Shown piece after piece: positions 1-11,302 of a stretch of 64,000 nt of DNA. The position numbers and the translations under genes were made by a program. Source of the DNA: Teratosphaeria epicoccoides (taxonomy: Eukaryota; Ascomycota; Dothideomycetes; Mycosphaerellales; Teratosphaeriaceae); assembly GCA_021401465.1 (NCBI GenBank), contig JADDMT010000108.1, positions 34,181 through 98,180 of the forward strand. Direction: 5' to 3'. The first letter of the stretch is position 1. Each line of letters starts with the position of its first letter. Below the pieces are notes generated by a model, which was not told where the DNA came from, did no database searches, and saw only the letters and a program-made list of their open reading frames with translations.

Positions 1-1507
1 ACGCACCGGAGGCATAGCCGCTGTCGGTCTTTTGAGCCCGTGGTCTTGGGGCAGACTGGTCGATTGGCGGGGGCTGTGATTGACCTCGAATAAAGGTGCT
101 AACCTCAGGCCCAGCCAGAATCAAGGATTGTTCGTCCTTTGCTTGGCCACTGAGCAGCGCTAAAGCATCTGCTGGTGTGCCGCCAGCGGTTGCATCTCGG
201 TCATCGTCGCGGTCTAGAAACGCGCCCAGTCTGGCAGCGAAGCTGACCATTGAATTATCCGCGTGTGGTGCGGCTGGTGCCTGGCATTGGTTCGCGTGCC
301 CTGTGAACACATGAGACGCACTATCGAATGGGTATTGTCGTTGCTGGAGTCGAGCCAAGGTTGCCAGCTCAGGGGAAGGAAGCATACGTGTATCCTCGGA
401 GCGCGAAGTAGCGGTGACTGTCTGCGCTCTCACTGGGGCGGATGGTCTGGTCACGCCAAGGGTTGGCACTGCAGGACTCGAATGTGGCAAAGCTGGTAGT
501 CGATGTCGCTTCTTCGTGGTGAATGACCCGTCACGAGTCCTCATAGAGTCTACGCTGGAATTTCTGCGCACGCGATTCAACGACTTGGCGCTCCGGTTGG
601 ACAGATCAGGTTGTCGTTCCAAGGCCGGAAAATACTCAGTGGGTGTAGGCAGCTCACAATGGTCATGTTCAACCAGTGAGCCTCGCCGCGAAGCCACACG
701 CATTGAGGGATCAGGCGAAGCAGCGCCATTGGTGACTCGCAAGGTACCGTGCCTGTAGACACCAGCTTGAGGATACTCCAGATCTGTGGGAGTTAACACG
801 CGGCCACCCATTTGTTCAGCCAAGTCTAGAGCTGCTAAGTTGCTGTTCGATACGTGCGTTTCGGGTTCAGAGCAAGCATCCTTCTGTCTGATCTTGTATT
901 TCTTGGGTTCAATACAGTCGCTGGGTTTCTGGAGCGGATCCAGCGCCAGAGTAGCACGTGTAGCCAGGCCTGGAGGTACAGCGGCAGATTTCCGTTGCCA
1001 AATCGGAGATGTGGACTCTGTTGAGTCCTGTCTTGGGCTGGGTGTAGTGTCCTTGGTTGGCAACAGAGCTCTATGGAGAGCTACCAGTTCATCCGGCGAC
1101 GCAGTCTTCTTCAGCTCTTGTAGCAAGTTGATCGCCTGCTCAATGTCGATAGCTTTGTCGTGTGTTTCTGGGAGGTTGGACGGTTTCTTTGAGCCGACGC
1201 TGTCGATCGTCGAAGAGGACGTGTTGGCACCAAGGTTGTTCCCGAGTGCCATGCTGGACATTCGTCGTGACACGCCTTTCGTAGCCATCCTGCGAGACGT
1301 CGGTTGTTCGAGGAAGGTCGTGCCTGCGGTCTCCGGGAACGCACCGGTCAATTGCTCTTTGAGCAGTTGCCTGCCCTCGAGCGTCGCCAGCTGATCGTAA
1401 GATGTGCGTGTTGCACAGTCATTTTCATATGGACTAGGTGAGCTCGGAGACTTGGAGCATGTCCTGTCGGTAATTCGTGATTTGCTCAATTTGTGCGAGC
1501 GAGGCAT
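1..1507 (-). CDS. Hypothetical protein, 5' part; continues off the left edge
   Basis: Reading the minus strand from the ATG at 1507 gives 502 codons without a stop up to the window edge. An in-frame TAA lies nine codons upstream, so this ATG is the likely start. The product is hydrophilic and low-complexity, rich in Ser, Pro, Thr, Arg and Gln, with no membrane segment or signal peptide. A short helical stretch (IDIEQAINLLQELKK) lies near residue 125, and the visible part ends with a KTDSGYASG motif seen in many disordered fungal regulatory proteins. I do not recognise the family. A frame this long in GC-balanced DNA is unlikely by chance. The 3' end and any domain lie outside the window. Confidence 0.7.
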   Translation of the reverse strand, partial: MPRSHKLSKSRITDRTCSKSPSSPSPYENDCATRTSYDQLATLEGRQLLKEQLTGAFPETAGTTFLEQPTSRRMATKGVSRRMSSMALGNNLGANTSSSTIDSVGSKKPSNLPETHDKAIDIEQAINLLQELKKTASPDELVALHRALLPTKDTTPSPRQDSTESTSPIWQRKSAAVPPGLATRATLALDPLQKPSDCIEPKKYKIRQKDACSEPETHVSNSNLAALDLAEQMGGRVLTPTDLEYPQAGVYRHGTLRVTNGAASPDPSMRVASRRGSLVEHDHCELPTPTEYFPALERQPDLSNRSAKSLNRVRRNSSVDSMRTRDGSFTTKKRHRLPALPHSSPAVPTLGVTRPSAPVRAQTVTATSRSEDTRMLPSPELATLARLQQRQYPFDSASHVFTGHANQCQAPAAPHADNSMVSFAARLGAFLDRDDDRDATAGGTPADALALLSGQAKDEQSLILAGPEVSTFIRGQSQPPPIDQSAPRPRAQKTDSGYASGA

Positions 1508-2860
1508 GGCGAATGAGTTGATGCAGCACGGATGTTAGCCTTGCATTTCAGTCATTCTGACATTTGGGTCCTCCCAGCCTCTCGGGTTTCACAATGCAAC
1601 GAGCGAGTGTCGGAAGTATCCCTCTGCGAGAGCGGTGGGTCGCGTGGATGGCGTTGTCGCGGTGTCCTGCTGCTCAAGAATGGGGAAGAGGTGGGCCTCG
1701 ATCATTCCAGGTTTTGCCCACGGCTTGGCAGCAATCTGAGCGTAATCAGATGTCTGCAAGCTCGTGTTGGGCGTGCAGGATGCGTGAATCCAGTCCGTTG
1801 CCAGGGATCCCCAGTGTATCACAACAGTTGCATAACGCAAATTTCGTGACGAACGGGAAGATGGAGGAAGGTGTTGGAGGTATTGGCAGACGGCAAGCCA
1901 GCGAAGACTGAGCAATACTGCGGTTGTGATGGTGCGGGCCAGCAGCTCTTCCGATCGAGATGGAGCTGGAGCGATATCCTGTTTGCGACCGAATAATAAA
2001 CACGCGGCAGGCGTTACATCCTAGCTGCATGCACCGCCACTCTACCGACCTCGTGGATCTGAGTTCATCCAATGACTGAGCCTCGATCGCATTTCAGCTG
2101 TTGGTTGTGGCGATGTGGCTGGAGAGTTGTCTCGGAACTCTGGTTGTCGATACCTCAATAATCCGGGGCCTTTTGCTCTGCCGCCCCAGGGGCTCTTTGT
2201 GCGACATCCTGGCACGTGGATAGAGGAGGCGAATGCTCCTGCAATCTGCTGGAGTGGAGCCACGCTGAGCTTGACCCGGACAGCTGTTTCCCCGCCGAAT
2301 TCGACCATGTACCATTTGTGCATCGCAGGCCCTGCGCGTATACTCTCCACGCGCCCATCCTCCATCCTCCATTCTCCCGTCATGCGTTGTCGGGGCCAGC
2401 CGGCCCATAACGCGGCACGCCTTGCGGAGAGCCGACGGGAGTGCATATGTTCGCCTGAACATGGCAGGGCGGGCATCGAGAGACGGAAACGCGCCTTCCA
2501 AGGCTGCAGATGGCTGGGCCAGCCTGTAATAAGATGGAACGAGGTCGGGATTGGCCTGGTTGGGACGAGGGGAAGCATGAAAGCGACCAGAATGCGGGAA
2601 CTGCGCACGTGTCGATGTGCTAGGAGGTAGAGCTTGCATAGGAGGAGACGCTGTAATCACGACGTCGCTCTTCTCGTCAGACGATGACTCTCTTCCATCC
2701 TTGCTCTACATATCGCCTACGTCGGTGATTCTAATTTCTACACAAAGCACTCAACCGAGGTGAACCGACGTGTCAGGCAGTCTCCCGCTGACCCCAAGCA
2801 GCGGACCAGATCGTGAAAGCTACCGCGTCAAGCCGTCACTTGCGTCTGCCGTCGCGGCAG
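1508..2860. other. Intergenic, no gene supported
   Basis: Several frames of 170-190 codons overlap one another on both strands around 2042-2660. None shows a recognisable domain, consistent composition or splice structure. The stretch probably holds the promoter of the gene starting at 1507. Confidence 0.4.
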
Positions 2861-3665
2861 TCAGGCGCATGTTCGACCGATGCATGCACTGCATACGGTG
2901 TCCAACGGAAAAGCCAGGTGCTCAATTCTGAAAAAGCCAGGTTCGTTCCTTCCCATGGCGCCCCGCCTCGGCTCCGTCTGGTCGTCCTCCACCAGCTCAA
3001 GCTCATTCGTCTCGTTCCTGGCACGAGTGACGAGCAACGTTAGCAGCCTTTCGAAAGGCATCAGGGGAAGTAAGATCCTTAGTCGGGAAGGCAGGACCGA
3101 CGTTAAGAGAAATCTAGTTGTGGAAACTCCGCAGCAATGGTCTCCAAATTACTACCCATATCACAGGGCTTGTCGGAATTATCTGCAATTCAGGACATGG
3201 TCAGAAGTCATCGCGGAAGACCCCCAGAAGCCTACGTTGGTAGACGGACGACCCAGCTTTCAATCGTCACGGGGCTGAAGCTCGACACTCCCCTTGCCAT
3301 ACGCATCAACCTCGACCGGCACGCCGCTCTTGATTAGCCAGTCCAACCCGGTCAACGCCGTTTGGCACGTACGTCTCAGCGGACTTGTGATCATACGCTC
3401 TACCCTGAACAGGAGTGGACAATCTTTTCGTAAACGGCCCTGGAGCTCTCTGGCCTGTTGGGTACCGTTGCCGGTCATGCGCGGATCAGGCAGGTTCCCG
3501 TCTCGTTCGCTCAGTCAGCACATGCTATTGCCAAGAACTGAGCAACATCTATCTGTCGCATTCTGCATGGCACAAGTAAGCATGAACAATCCTGCCGCCT
3601 CTCAAAACGCGTCGACGGACGTGCTGCGCCTCTGCATGTCTGATCAAGATCAACGTCGGCGACAT
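2861..3665 (-). pseudogene. Decayed phosphoglycerate-mutase-like histidine phosphatase
   Basis: An ATG at 3665 opens MSPTLILIRHAEAQH, the strand and RHG-type motif carrying the phospho-accepting histidine. After a probable intron, 3478-3300 encodes LPDPRMTGNGTQQARELQ and ITSPLRRTCQTAL, which is the conserved LT..G..QA and SPL.R..QTA block. A further piece after a TTGCAG acceptor reads NSDKPCDMGSNLETIAAEF. It then hits an in-frame TAA at TTC TCT TAA; one base on, the family continues (NVGPAFPTKD). The C-terminal piece at about 3000-2861 reads ELVEDDQTEP and GAMGRNEPGFF. The segment that should carry the second catalytic histidine (usually VVSHSGFLR) is absent. A frameshift plus loss of a catalytic block makes a pseudogene the best reading. 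The family call is fairly sure; exon borders are approximate. Confidence 0.6.
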
Positions 3666-4162
3666 CGCTCGTCTTTATGCCATCTTAAGACGATAACACC
3701 GTGGACTTTCTCGCGTCTGTTGCTCAATGATAGCTAGATCAGGCGTATGAGTCAACAAACCGAAACGACACAAAAGCCCACTGACCGAATAATGACCTCA
3801 TTTGCAAGAATTTCCAGTCAGCACACAAGTATACGAGTACGCTGAGCACCAATATGAATGTACCGCTGACGCAGTAGCAACAAAGGGGTTGCAAGTGCAG
3901 ACACATGACACTCAGCTCGACAGAATCTTCCACACGCGAAGGGCCCGTGGCTGCGTTTCCAATTTCATGCAATCCATCACTCCGTTGTCCAGACCAGCTG
4001 ATGCGGATTTCAAGGCCGTCGCAGGATCCTCGAGCTGCTGAATTTCTCAAGTCTCTGATGAATCCTTCCAAGGGCCGAATGATAACTTGACTTGCTTGAG
4101 TCTGCCGAACGCTGGCTAAGCCTTATCGACAGAACGGATGAAGACCCAAGCACAAAGCATCA
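3666..4162. other. Intergenic, no gene supported
   Basis: Only short, mutually overlapping frames without recognisable features were seen. Confidence 0.4.
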
Positions 4163-4740
4163 TCAAATACCGTCACCATACCACCCAATCGCCCTCGGAT
4201 CCCTTCGATGTCCCAACAAGTCTCCCCTCCGCCGGGTGCGGCCCAAAGAATCCATCGCACCCCTCGACCACTGCCCGTCTCGAACCTCTGCTGCAAGATC
4301 AAACAGCTCACTGACCAGCTTCCTCGGTCTCGCAGACGTCAATCGTCGCCGTGAGCACCAGAGCGCAATTTGCTCTGCAATGTCTTTGATGGCTGCCGAG
4401 ACGAGGTAGGGAGGGCGCGGGGTGCCCATGAAGAAGTCGTGAACGTCGTTGAGCATTTCCATGTTGCGGACCTGGAGAGGGTGGCCTTCCTGTAGTCTTG
4501 TCAGGGGGGTGAGCTCCATGCCAAAAGTGTTGTGAAGCAATTGCTCACAAAGTCCGGCGCATATCGATCAAAGAGGTCGCACCATTGGCAGATGTAGTGT
4601 TGATGGTCAGATTGGCATGAGTAGCTCGGCATTCGCAGGTGGTATGGATCTTGCTGTCGCCTAAAGGATCGGCCGTACGTGTTGTCGGGGCAGTGTGGGC
4701 AGTCACACCAGCCATGGTCGTATCCATCCATGCGATCCAT
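4163..4740 (-). CDS. Hypothetical Cys/His-rich protein, two exons
   Basis: Exon 1 (4740-4549) encodes 64 residues rich in Cys and His: WCDCPHC, then SYSCQSDHQHYICQWC, spaced like a small zinc-binding module. Exon 2 (4489-4163) starts EGHPLQVRNMEMLNDVHDFF and continues about 108 residues to a stop. The proposed 59-nt intron (4548-4490) has a GTGAGC donor, a CTGAC branch site and a CTACAG acceptor, and both borders are phase 0, giving 172 residues. No signal peptide or membrane segment is visible. I do not recognise the family. The metal-binding role is inferred only from Cys/His spacing. It sits between two pseudogenes and could itself be a remnant. Confidence 0.45.
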
Positions 4741-5431
4741 GTTGGCTCTTCTCTACTGTGGCGGCAAGTGTTGTCTATGGAAGCAGGCCGGAGAGAGTTG
4801 TCGCTCACGATTGTCAGGATCGAGCGTTGGGTGGGGATGAGAGCAGATAAAGGTACTGCAAAGCGCTCGAGTCCGCCCTCTGAGGCGAAGCATTACTCGA
4901 CCTACCTCCATTCCGACTTGAACCGGGTATCACAGATATTGCCTTACGGACGGTGAACCGGTCGGCCACTCTGCCGCGGCGCCAAAGTCCTGCTATGATG
5001 CACGCTCCCGTCGTTTGTGGCATGTGGCCCGCTGTCCCCGTAGCAAACAATTGGGCCACCATACCATTTCCGAGCGCTGCCGGTGGCTGTACCATGTTCT
5101 GGCGGTGTGAAGTCAAGTCCCGATCGTCGCCTGGTCTCCTGAAGCGGTAAGCACGGCAGGAAAGGAAGGCAGAGCAGTTCTCGTGGTCCTTCTGCCCGTC
5201 CCACAACAACGAAGATGGTGCCCGACCAACCCAGTTTTCGGCAGTGAGCTGAAGTCAGGAAGCCGGCAGAAAGTACTGCAAATGCCATGCTCGTGTGCTC
5301 GTGAGAGCTGAGAAGATCGCGAGGCGATCGGGCTCGTGATAGCTAACGTGGCAGCCTGGAAACCCTTATGTAGCGCGAACAAGTCACGAGTCCGCATGAC
5401 TCTTCTTGCTTGGCTAGGCTGAGTCTCACTG
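4741..5431. other. Intergenic, no gene supported
   Basis: Minus-strand frames of 110-131 codons (4814-5209, 4944-5288, 5113-5445) overlap one another in different frames. None has a recognisable domain or a convincing splice link. Confidence 0.35.
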
Positions 5432-6390
5432 CTACTTGCAACCACTGCCCGTAATTGCGTGCACGCCTCTAGGCGCTACACACTCGCAGTGCGACGAACC
5501 CAAGTTCGTTGCGTTCTGCGAAGGTAAGACAGTGAACTGGCAAGTTCGAGTCAGCCCGACACCCAGTCTCTCACTGCGACGCCTGCTGTCACTCACGTTG
5601 TCAAATGCGATGTTGGAACACGGATGCACATTGGAACAAACCACTGCCGACGTCCTGTCACCCTCGGCACCAGTCAAATAGCCTGTAAAGTTGACAAAAG
5701 CCTGTCCAATAAGGTTAGCGCAACCCACCGTAGAGAAGCAACACAACATACCACATTGCTGACCGCCATCAAACACGTCCCCGCCGTACCGCTGTGCCCA
5801 CCACTATGCGGCGTATAATCACCGCAGTATACTTCGCGCCCTCAATACAGCAGTTGGACAATTGCACGTTTCCTTCAAAACCCCATCGGGCGACCAGGCT
5901 GACTGGCGCCTACTTCAGCTATGTACCACACGTCTCCAGTTCCCTCAATCCCGCCGGTATCGTAGCCATCGATGCGAATGCCATCGCCGGTCAACACGAA
6001 GGATGCTGCGTGGTTCTGATATGCGACTGGGTAGTGGTTCTCACTCTGCCTCCAGTACTCAACCTCCGGGCTGTATGTCCAGACGCCTCGCCACTCGGTC
6101 GTCACATCCCTGACTACTGGATTCAGCTTGGAACCAATGAAGTAATTCTGGTCCTCGGGAAAGATGAGGGTGCCGCCATCGTTGCAGGCCTCAAAGGCCT
6201 TAACGATGTTGAGAACATCGGAGACGTTGCAGCCATGTGAATATACTGTACATTGCTCGCGCGACGCAAGCTCCTGGACCTGGACACTGCCGGTGTGGTA
6301 GTCGCTATGCTGTGCCTGAGCCAGCTGAGATCTTGCGAAAACCAATGCAGGACGGAGTTGGGAGACGTGCATTTTGAACACTGTGTACAA
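5432..6390 (-). pseudogene. GH28 (polygalacturonase/rhamnogalacturonase-type) remnant lacking its catalytic core
   Basis: The 5' part (6390-5875) starts with a weak signal-like stretch (MHVSQLRPALVFARSQ at 6372). It encodes the N-terminal GH28 region: NVSDVLNIVKAFEACNDGGT, then a parallel-beta strand series ending ASQPGRPMGF. The 3' part (5776-5432) encodes the family C-terminus: QAFVNFTGYLTG, CSNVHPCSNIAFDN, and after a GTGAGT...TTCGCAG intron a tail HCECVAPRGVHAITGSGCK. About 100 bp separate the two parts. The middle of the enzyme, which in this family holds the NTD, DD, GHG and RIK catalytic motifs, is not present in any frame there, and the two ends are in different frames. An internal deletion is the simplest explanation. 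Such enzymes are secreted and act on pectin; this copy should be inactive. Confidence 0.6.
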
Positions 6391-7001
6391 TCGCTCACTG
6401 GGGCCATTGTATCCTTATTTACTCTTATGATCCGGCCTTAACAATGATTGGAGGCAAAGTATTGCTCTGAGGGGAGGCATATCACGAATCTGGAATTGCA
6501 TGCATGTCCTCGATCTCCAATGCAAGTCCCGGTCGATGCTGACCCGAGAGCTTGTGATGCGGGAATTCATGAACGAAGTTTAATGCGGAGGGCGCACGGC
6601 TTAGCGCCTCGCATTGAGTGCGTCCATTGCTGTCGACACAATACACAGGGTCGCTATGGTCAGCAAGTCTCTGACAGCCACGCGATAAAGGGCCACCTAC
6701 CAGAAAGGGTAGAACGCCGCAAGCCCGATCGTGCACAGCAGAACGGCAAGAGGCATTGGAACACGACATCCTGCTGTACGCGCTGTCATTCACTGCATTA
6801 TTACACCTATCGGTGATCGCGCATATTCTCATACAACTGTCGACTTTTCCAACCCCATCCATGCTTTGCGCTCAAGTCGATGAATCAATTGCTAACCGTC
6901 GCTCTTATGCATAAGTCGTGACCACCATATTATTTCCGGCCGTGACCCAATGTAACATCCATCTGCTCATGACCAAGAACGTCGCACCTCTTACATCCAC
7001 C
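6391..7001. other. Intergenic, no gene supported
   Basis: No frame with recognisable features. The right end is the 3' side of the surface-protein gene at 7002-7661. Confidence 0.4.
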
Positions 7002-7661
7002 TTATAGCGCAAGGCCGAAGACTGCGAGCAGAGCAGCGGCGAGGATGCTGGTACCATAGTTCTTCGCCACGCCGAGCGCGATAGCAGCGCTGGAGGAGGT
7101 GGCAGAGGTGGAGGTGGAGGACGTGGTAGCAGTGCCCGTCGGTGACGACTTACTGTCAGAGGAGCTCGCGGTGCTGGTGGCGGCTGCAGATGACGAGGCA
7201 CCCGTGGTGGTAGCGGTTGAATCGGAACTAGCGTTCAGCGTACCGCAAGTGACGGATCTGCATGCAGTGATGCCGACGAGGTCGTTCGGGTGGGCTTGGA
7301 CACAGTCGGCAATCCATTGCTCGCACTCGAAGTACGGGATGGTGCCCATGTATGCCGAGATGTTAGGGGTGTTACCAGAGGTGCATGTGCAGGTGTAGTT
7401 CAGAGTGTTCTGTAGGCGGCTGTGTCAACGTCCTGGACCCAACCCAGCGCACCTCTTGCAGGAACTTACGGCATCGCAGCTCGCGGTCGCTTGACCACCG
7501 CAAAGCGCACGGCAGTTGTTGTTCTCCGAAACACACCAAGCCAGGCGGGTGTTGTAGTCGACTGAGTCAGGCTCAATGGAGATGGGACCAGAGGTCGAGT
7601 AGTTCTGCGCGCTCACACCAATTGCGGCGGCGGCGGCGACGAGGATCGTGGAGATGAACAT
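7002..7661 (-). CDS. Secreted GPI-type Cys-rich surface protein (DUF7707-like)
   Basis: Two exons, 7661-7470 and 7409-7002, are joined over a 60-nt intron (donor GTAAGT, acceptor CTACAG), both borders phase 0, giving 199 residues. The N-terminus MFISTILVAAAAAIGVSAQ is a clear signal peptide. The mature domain of about 100 residues has regularly spaced cysteines (LAWCVSENNNCRALCGG, NYTCTC, FECEQWIADC, ACRSVTCG). This is the pattern of a fungal extracellular domain found in many GPI-anchored proteins. A Ser/Thr/Ala-rich stalk of about 60 residues follows, then a hydrophobic tail (SILAAALLAVFGLAL) suited to GPI attachment. The likely location is cell wall or outer plasma membrane. The molecular function is unknown. 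The DUF name is from memory of the pattern. Confidence 0.85.
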
Positions 7662-8974
7662 GGTAATAGTGGTCGGAGATTTGGAGTTGGTAGCGCGTTG
7701 AGCGTTTGATCTTTGAGTGGCGGCGATGCATGTCAGCTTGTGTGTACTGGTACCTTGCAGACGCCGAGATGTAGCTCTCAACACGCACTCACCTAGCGCT
7801 TGCTCGTGCGATTTACTATCAATGAAGACCAATCGACCTGGCGATGAGGAGGATTGATATGGTGCAGCTCGAGTTGGTGCTTTTGTTTGGGAGGGGCAGA
7901 GTGTGAGGGAATCGAATGTGCAAGGCTGGGAGGCGGATACCTTCTTAACCTCGCTGGAGGGTCCCAGCTTCTTCACTAAGGGACTAACACTGTGCCGACG
8001 CTAAGGTAGTTTCATATGATCTGTCAAGTCCGTGCAACGCTCGCCTAAGATACTAAGACAAACTCTCCGCTACATACCTGACTTTCACAACCAGCACACG
8101 ATTAGTGTTGTCACTCCCATCACATGATGATACTCGTTTGATTGTGTACAGTCTACATCTTTGCAGCATACCACGCCCTCTCCACCGACCGTCCCTGCTT
8201 TGTCTTGCACACTATTTTCGACTGCGCCTAGCTTCGTTTCGTACGGCGGCGGCAGTCGGTCGACCAACGTGCGGCTCTTCCTCGTTGTCAAGTGGCAACG
8301 GGTTCCTTGCGGAGTCGATAACGAAAAGCCAGCACAAACTTCCCAAACGAGTAAGTGGCATGCGAGAGGCGCACCGTGATTGGTGCGCATTGCCACGACT
8401 TCAAGTCTAGAAGGAGTGCGGCACATACAGCACGACCAGATGTATAGATGTACGCGTCAGCACAGAGCGCAAGCAAAGTCCAAGTCAGTTTGTGAAGAGC
8501 ATTGCTGTATTATTGTGTATCTCGACACTCTTGGAGTACTCGCGGCGACGAGGCCTCAGCACATGCAAGATTAAGCATCGGGTGCTCGGCAAATCTGGCC
8601 GGATCTTCGTGATGAACCGCCCGCCGGCGCTTGAACTTTCCGAGGTGTGCCAGTGATCATAACGACGTGCAAAAGCACAATGGTAATAATAAGAAGTCCT
8701 GCACAGTCCATCTTGGCATTGGTGTGTAGCTGATTACCGGTCAAGTCATGTAGTCCCCATTATTGGTGTAGCTGCTGTAGCTGTTGTCCATTGCATCATC
8801 TCCAAATCGCCGTGGACTACTGTAGTCGGTGGCGGTCGTGCACGCTAGCGCAGCTCGCTCCGCACTTGCTGTCGTTTGCAGGTGGTTCCACGGTTTGGGG
8901 GAGCTGGCACCACCGAGAGCCGACGGGAACCACGCTGATCACAACGTTCGATACGGCGACAGAGGCCCGCCGAT
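7662..8974. other. Intergenic between divergent genes
   Basis: About 1.3 kb separates the surface-protein gene (minus) from QNS1 (plus). It should hold both promoters. No further gene is supported. Confidence 0.4.
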
Positions 8975-11302
8975 ATGACTCGTAAATGCGTCCTCGCAAC
9001 ATCCCAGCTCAACCAATGGGCCCTGGACTGGGATGGCAACCGCACTCGCATCCTCGAGGCCATCAAAAAGGCCAAGGACAAGCAAGCCACCCTGATCTTG
9101 ACGCCCGAGCTTTGCGTTCCTGGGTACGGTGAGTCAAGTGTGATTCCGGCATTGGCTGGGCTTTGGGCGGTTGACTGCTTCACACACTCCTCATGCGGCT
9201 GTCAATTGGTCAAACAGCCGCCAACAGCTCGTCCAACCGTCAAATGGTTGATAGATGATCCGTCGTGCGCCAGTGACTGATCCCTCATAGGTCTGCTGGA
9301 TCACTGGCTTGAGAACGACGTCTACGACAATTCATGGGACATTGCGGCCGAGATCATTTCCGACAAAGACTGTCAGGACATCATCATTGACCTTGGTCTG
9401 CCTATCCAGCATGATGGATGCAGCTACAATGCCAGACTGATTGCTCTGAATGGTGAAGTATTGGCGATTAGGCCGAAGCTCGATCTTTGCAACGATGGCA
9501 ACTTCCGTGAGATGAGATACTTTTCGCCTTGGCCTCGAGGACGAGTCGAGGACTACGCATTGCCAGAAGTCATTCAACGACTGGCCAGGAAGCAGGTATG
9601 GACAAGGATTGGAGAGGTGGCATTCAACGCCCTCGATGCGAGCTTCGCATCAGAGACGTGCGAGGAGCTATGGACGCCAAACTCGCCGCACTCGCTGTAC
9701 GGTCTGGCTGGCATTGAGATTATCCTGAACTCAAGCGGCAGCCATCATGAGCTTCGGAAGCTTGACACGCGCATCAACTTGATACTAGAGGCTACCGCCA
9801 AAAATGGTGGTGTGTACATGTATTCGAATCAGCGAGGTTGTGACGGTGACAGACTGTACTACGACGGCTGTGCGCTCATCATGAACTCCGGCAAAGTCCT
9901 TGCCCAAGGCTCCCAGTTCTCGCTCGATGATGTTGAGGTGCAGACCGCGCTCGTGGATCTAGATGAGATCTGGTCATGCAGGACGTCAAGGAGCAGAGGC
10001 CTACAGGCACAAGATCCAGCTGTGCGCCGCATAGAGCGCATCCGAGTCGACTTTCGCCTCTGTAGAACAGACAGGGCACGTGATCTAGGGGCGAGGTTGA
10101 CCAAAGCATTTGCTGCAAGATACCATGAGCCTGAAGAAGAGATCGCTCTCGGTCCAGCATGCTGGCTCTGGGATTACCTACGTCGATCAGGCGCCAAAGG
10201 CTTCTTGGTGCCGTTGAGCGGTGGCATCGACAGCTGCGCCACCGCAACTATAGTCTACAGCATGTGCCGGCTCGTCATTGCCGCTTTGAGATCTGGAAAC
10301 AAAGTCACGACCGCAGACGTCAAGCGTCTCACCAGCATCGAAGATACTTCCGACCTCACCGCGCAACAACTCTGCAACCAGATCTTCACAACAGTCTTCA
10401 TGGGAATGGAAAAACAGTCTTCGAAAGACACCCGCCGCCGCGCCAGAGAGCTTGCCGCAGCCATCGGCGCACACCACATTGACACCAACATCGACACGAT
10501 GTTCCAATCTCTCAAATGTCTCGTCAGCGACATCATCGACTTCGAGCCCAAATTCAAAGTTGAAGGTGGCTCAGAAACCGAGAACCTCGCCCTTCAGAAC
10601 TTCCAAGCCCGCTCCCGAATGGTGCTAGCTTACGCTCTCGCGCAGCTCGTCCCCAAGTCCCGTGACCCATCTGCCCAAACTCCAGGCTCCTACCTCGTGC
10701 TCGGCTCCGCCAACGTGGACGAATGTCTCCGTGGCTACCTCACCAAATACGACTGCTCGTCCGCCGACATCAACCCGATCGGTGGCATCTCCAAGACGGA
10801 TCTCAAGCGCTTCATCAAGTGGTCAGAGACACATCTGCAGCTTCCCATTCTGCGAGAGTTCCTAGACGCAGTGCCGACTGCCGAGCTTGAACCTATCGTC
10901 GAAGCCGACAGCACCACTGGCAAGGCCGCGTACGTGCAGAGCGATGAGGCGGACATGGGCTTCACCTACGATGAGCTGTCAATTTTCGGTCGTTTGCGTA
11001 AGCAGTTCAAGCTGGGTCCTGTAGGCGCATTCGAGCGTTTGGTGGTGGATTGGAGCGACCGGATGGATCCGACGGCTGTCATGAAGAAGGTCCTGAACTT
11101 CTACCGCTTCTACAGGATCAACAGGCACAAGATGACGACGATGACGCCCGGCTTGTATTTGGAGAGCTATACGCCGGACGACAACCGGTTTGATTTGCGG
11201 CCGTTCTTGTACCCGAGCGTGTGGGGCAACTATGAGAGGAGGAAGATTGGTAACCTGTTGAAGAAGATGGAGGAGGGCGAGGCGGGCATCAATGTGGCAT
11301 AG
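8975..11302 (+). CDS. QNS1: Glutamine-dependent NAD+ synthetase
   Basis: Exon 1 is 8975-9128 and exon 2 is 9291-11302. They are joined over a 162-nt intron (GTGAGT donor, CATAG acceptor, phase 1), giving 721 residues, the usual length for the eukaryotic two-domain enzyme. The N-terminal nitrilase-type glutaminase domain shows LILTPELCVPGYG (catalytic Glu), IRPKLDLCNDGNFREMR (catalytic Lys region) and ETCEELWTP (nucleophilic Cys), then NSSGSHHELRK. The C-terminal synthetase domain has the ATP-binding loop PLSGGIDSC and GSANVDE. It converts nicotinate adenine dinucleotide to NAD+ using glutamine and ATP, the last step of NAD biosynthesis. It appears intact although its neighbours on both sides are broken genes. 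Confidence 0.95.

Noticed and set aside
786..1394. 202-codon plus-strand frame
   Set aside because: It lies antisense to the longer stop-free minus frame 1507-1 and has no recognisable feature.
2042..2660. Three overlapping frames of 171-188 codons on both strands
   Set aside because: They overlap in different frames, with no domain, no splice logic and odd composition; chance frames in GC-balanced DNA.
4814..5288. Minus-strand frames that might encode a secreted protein (MAFAVLSAGFLTSAH start)
   Set aside because: No convincing signal peptide followed by a recognisable domain, and no clean splice links.
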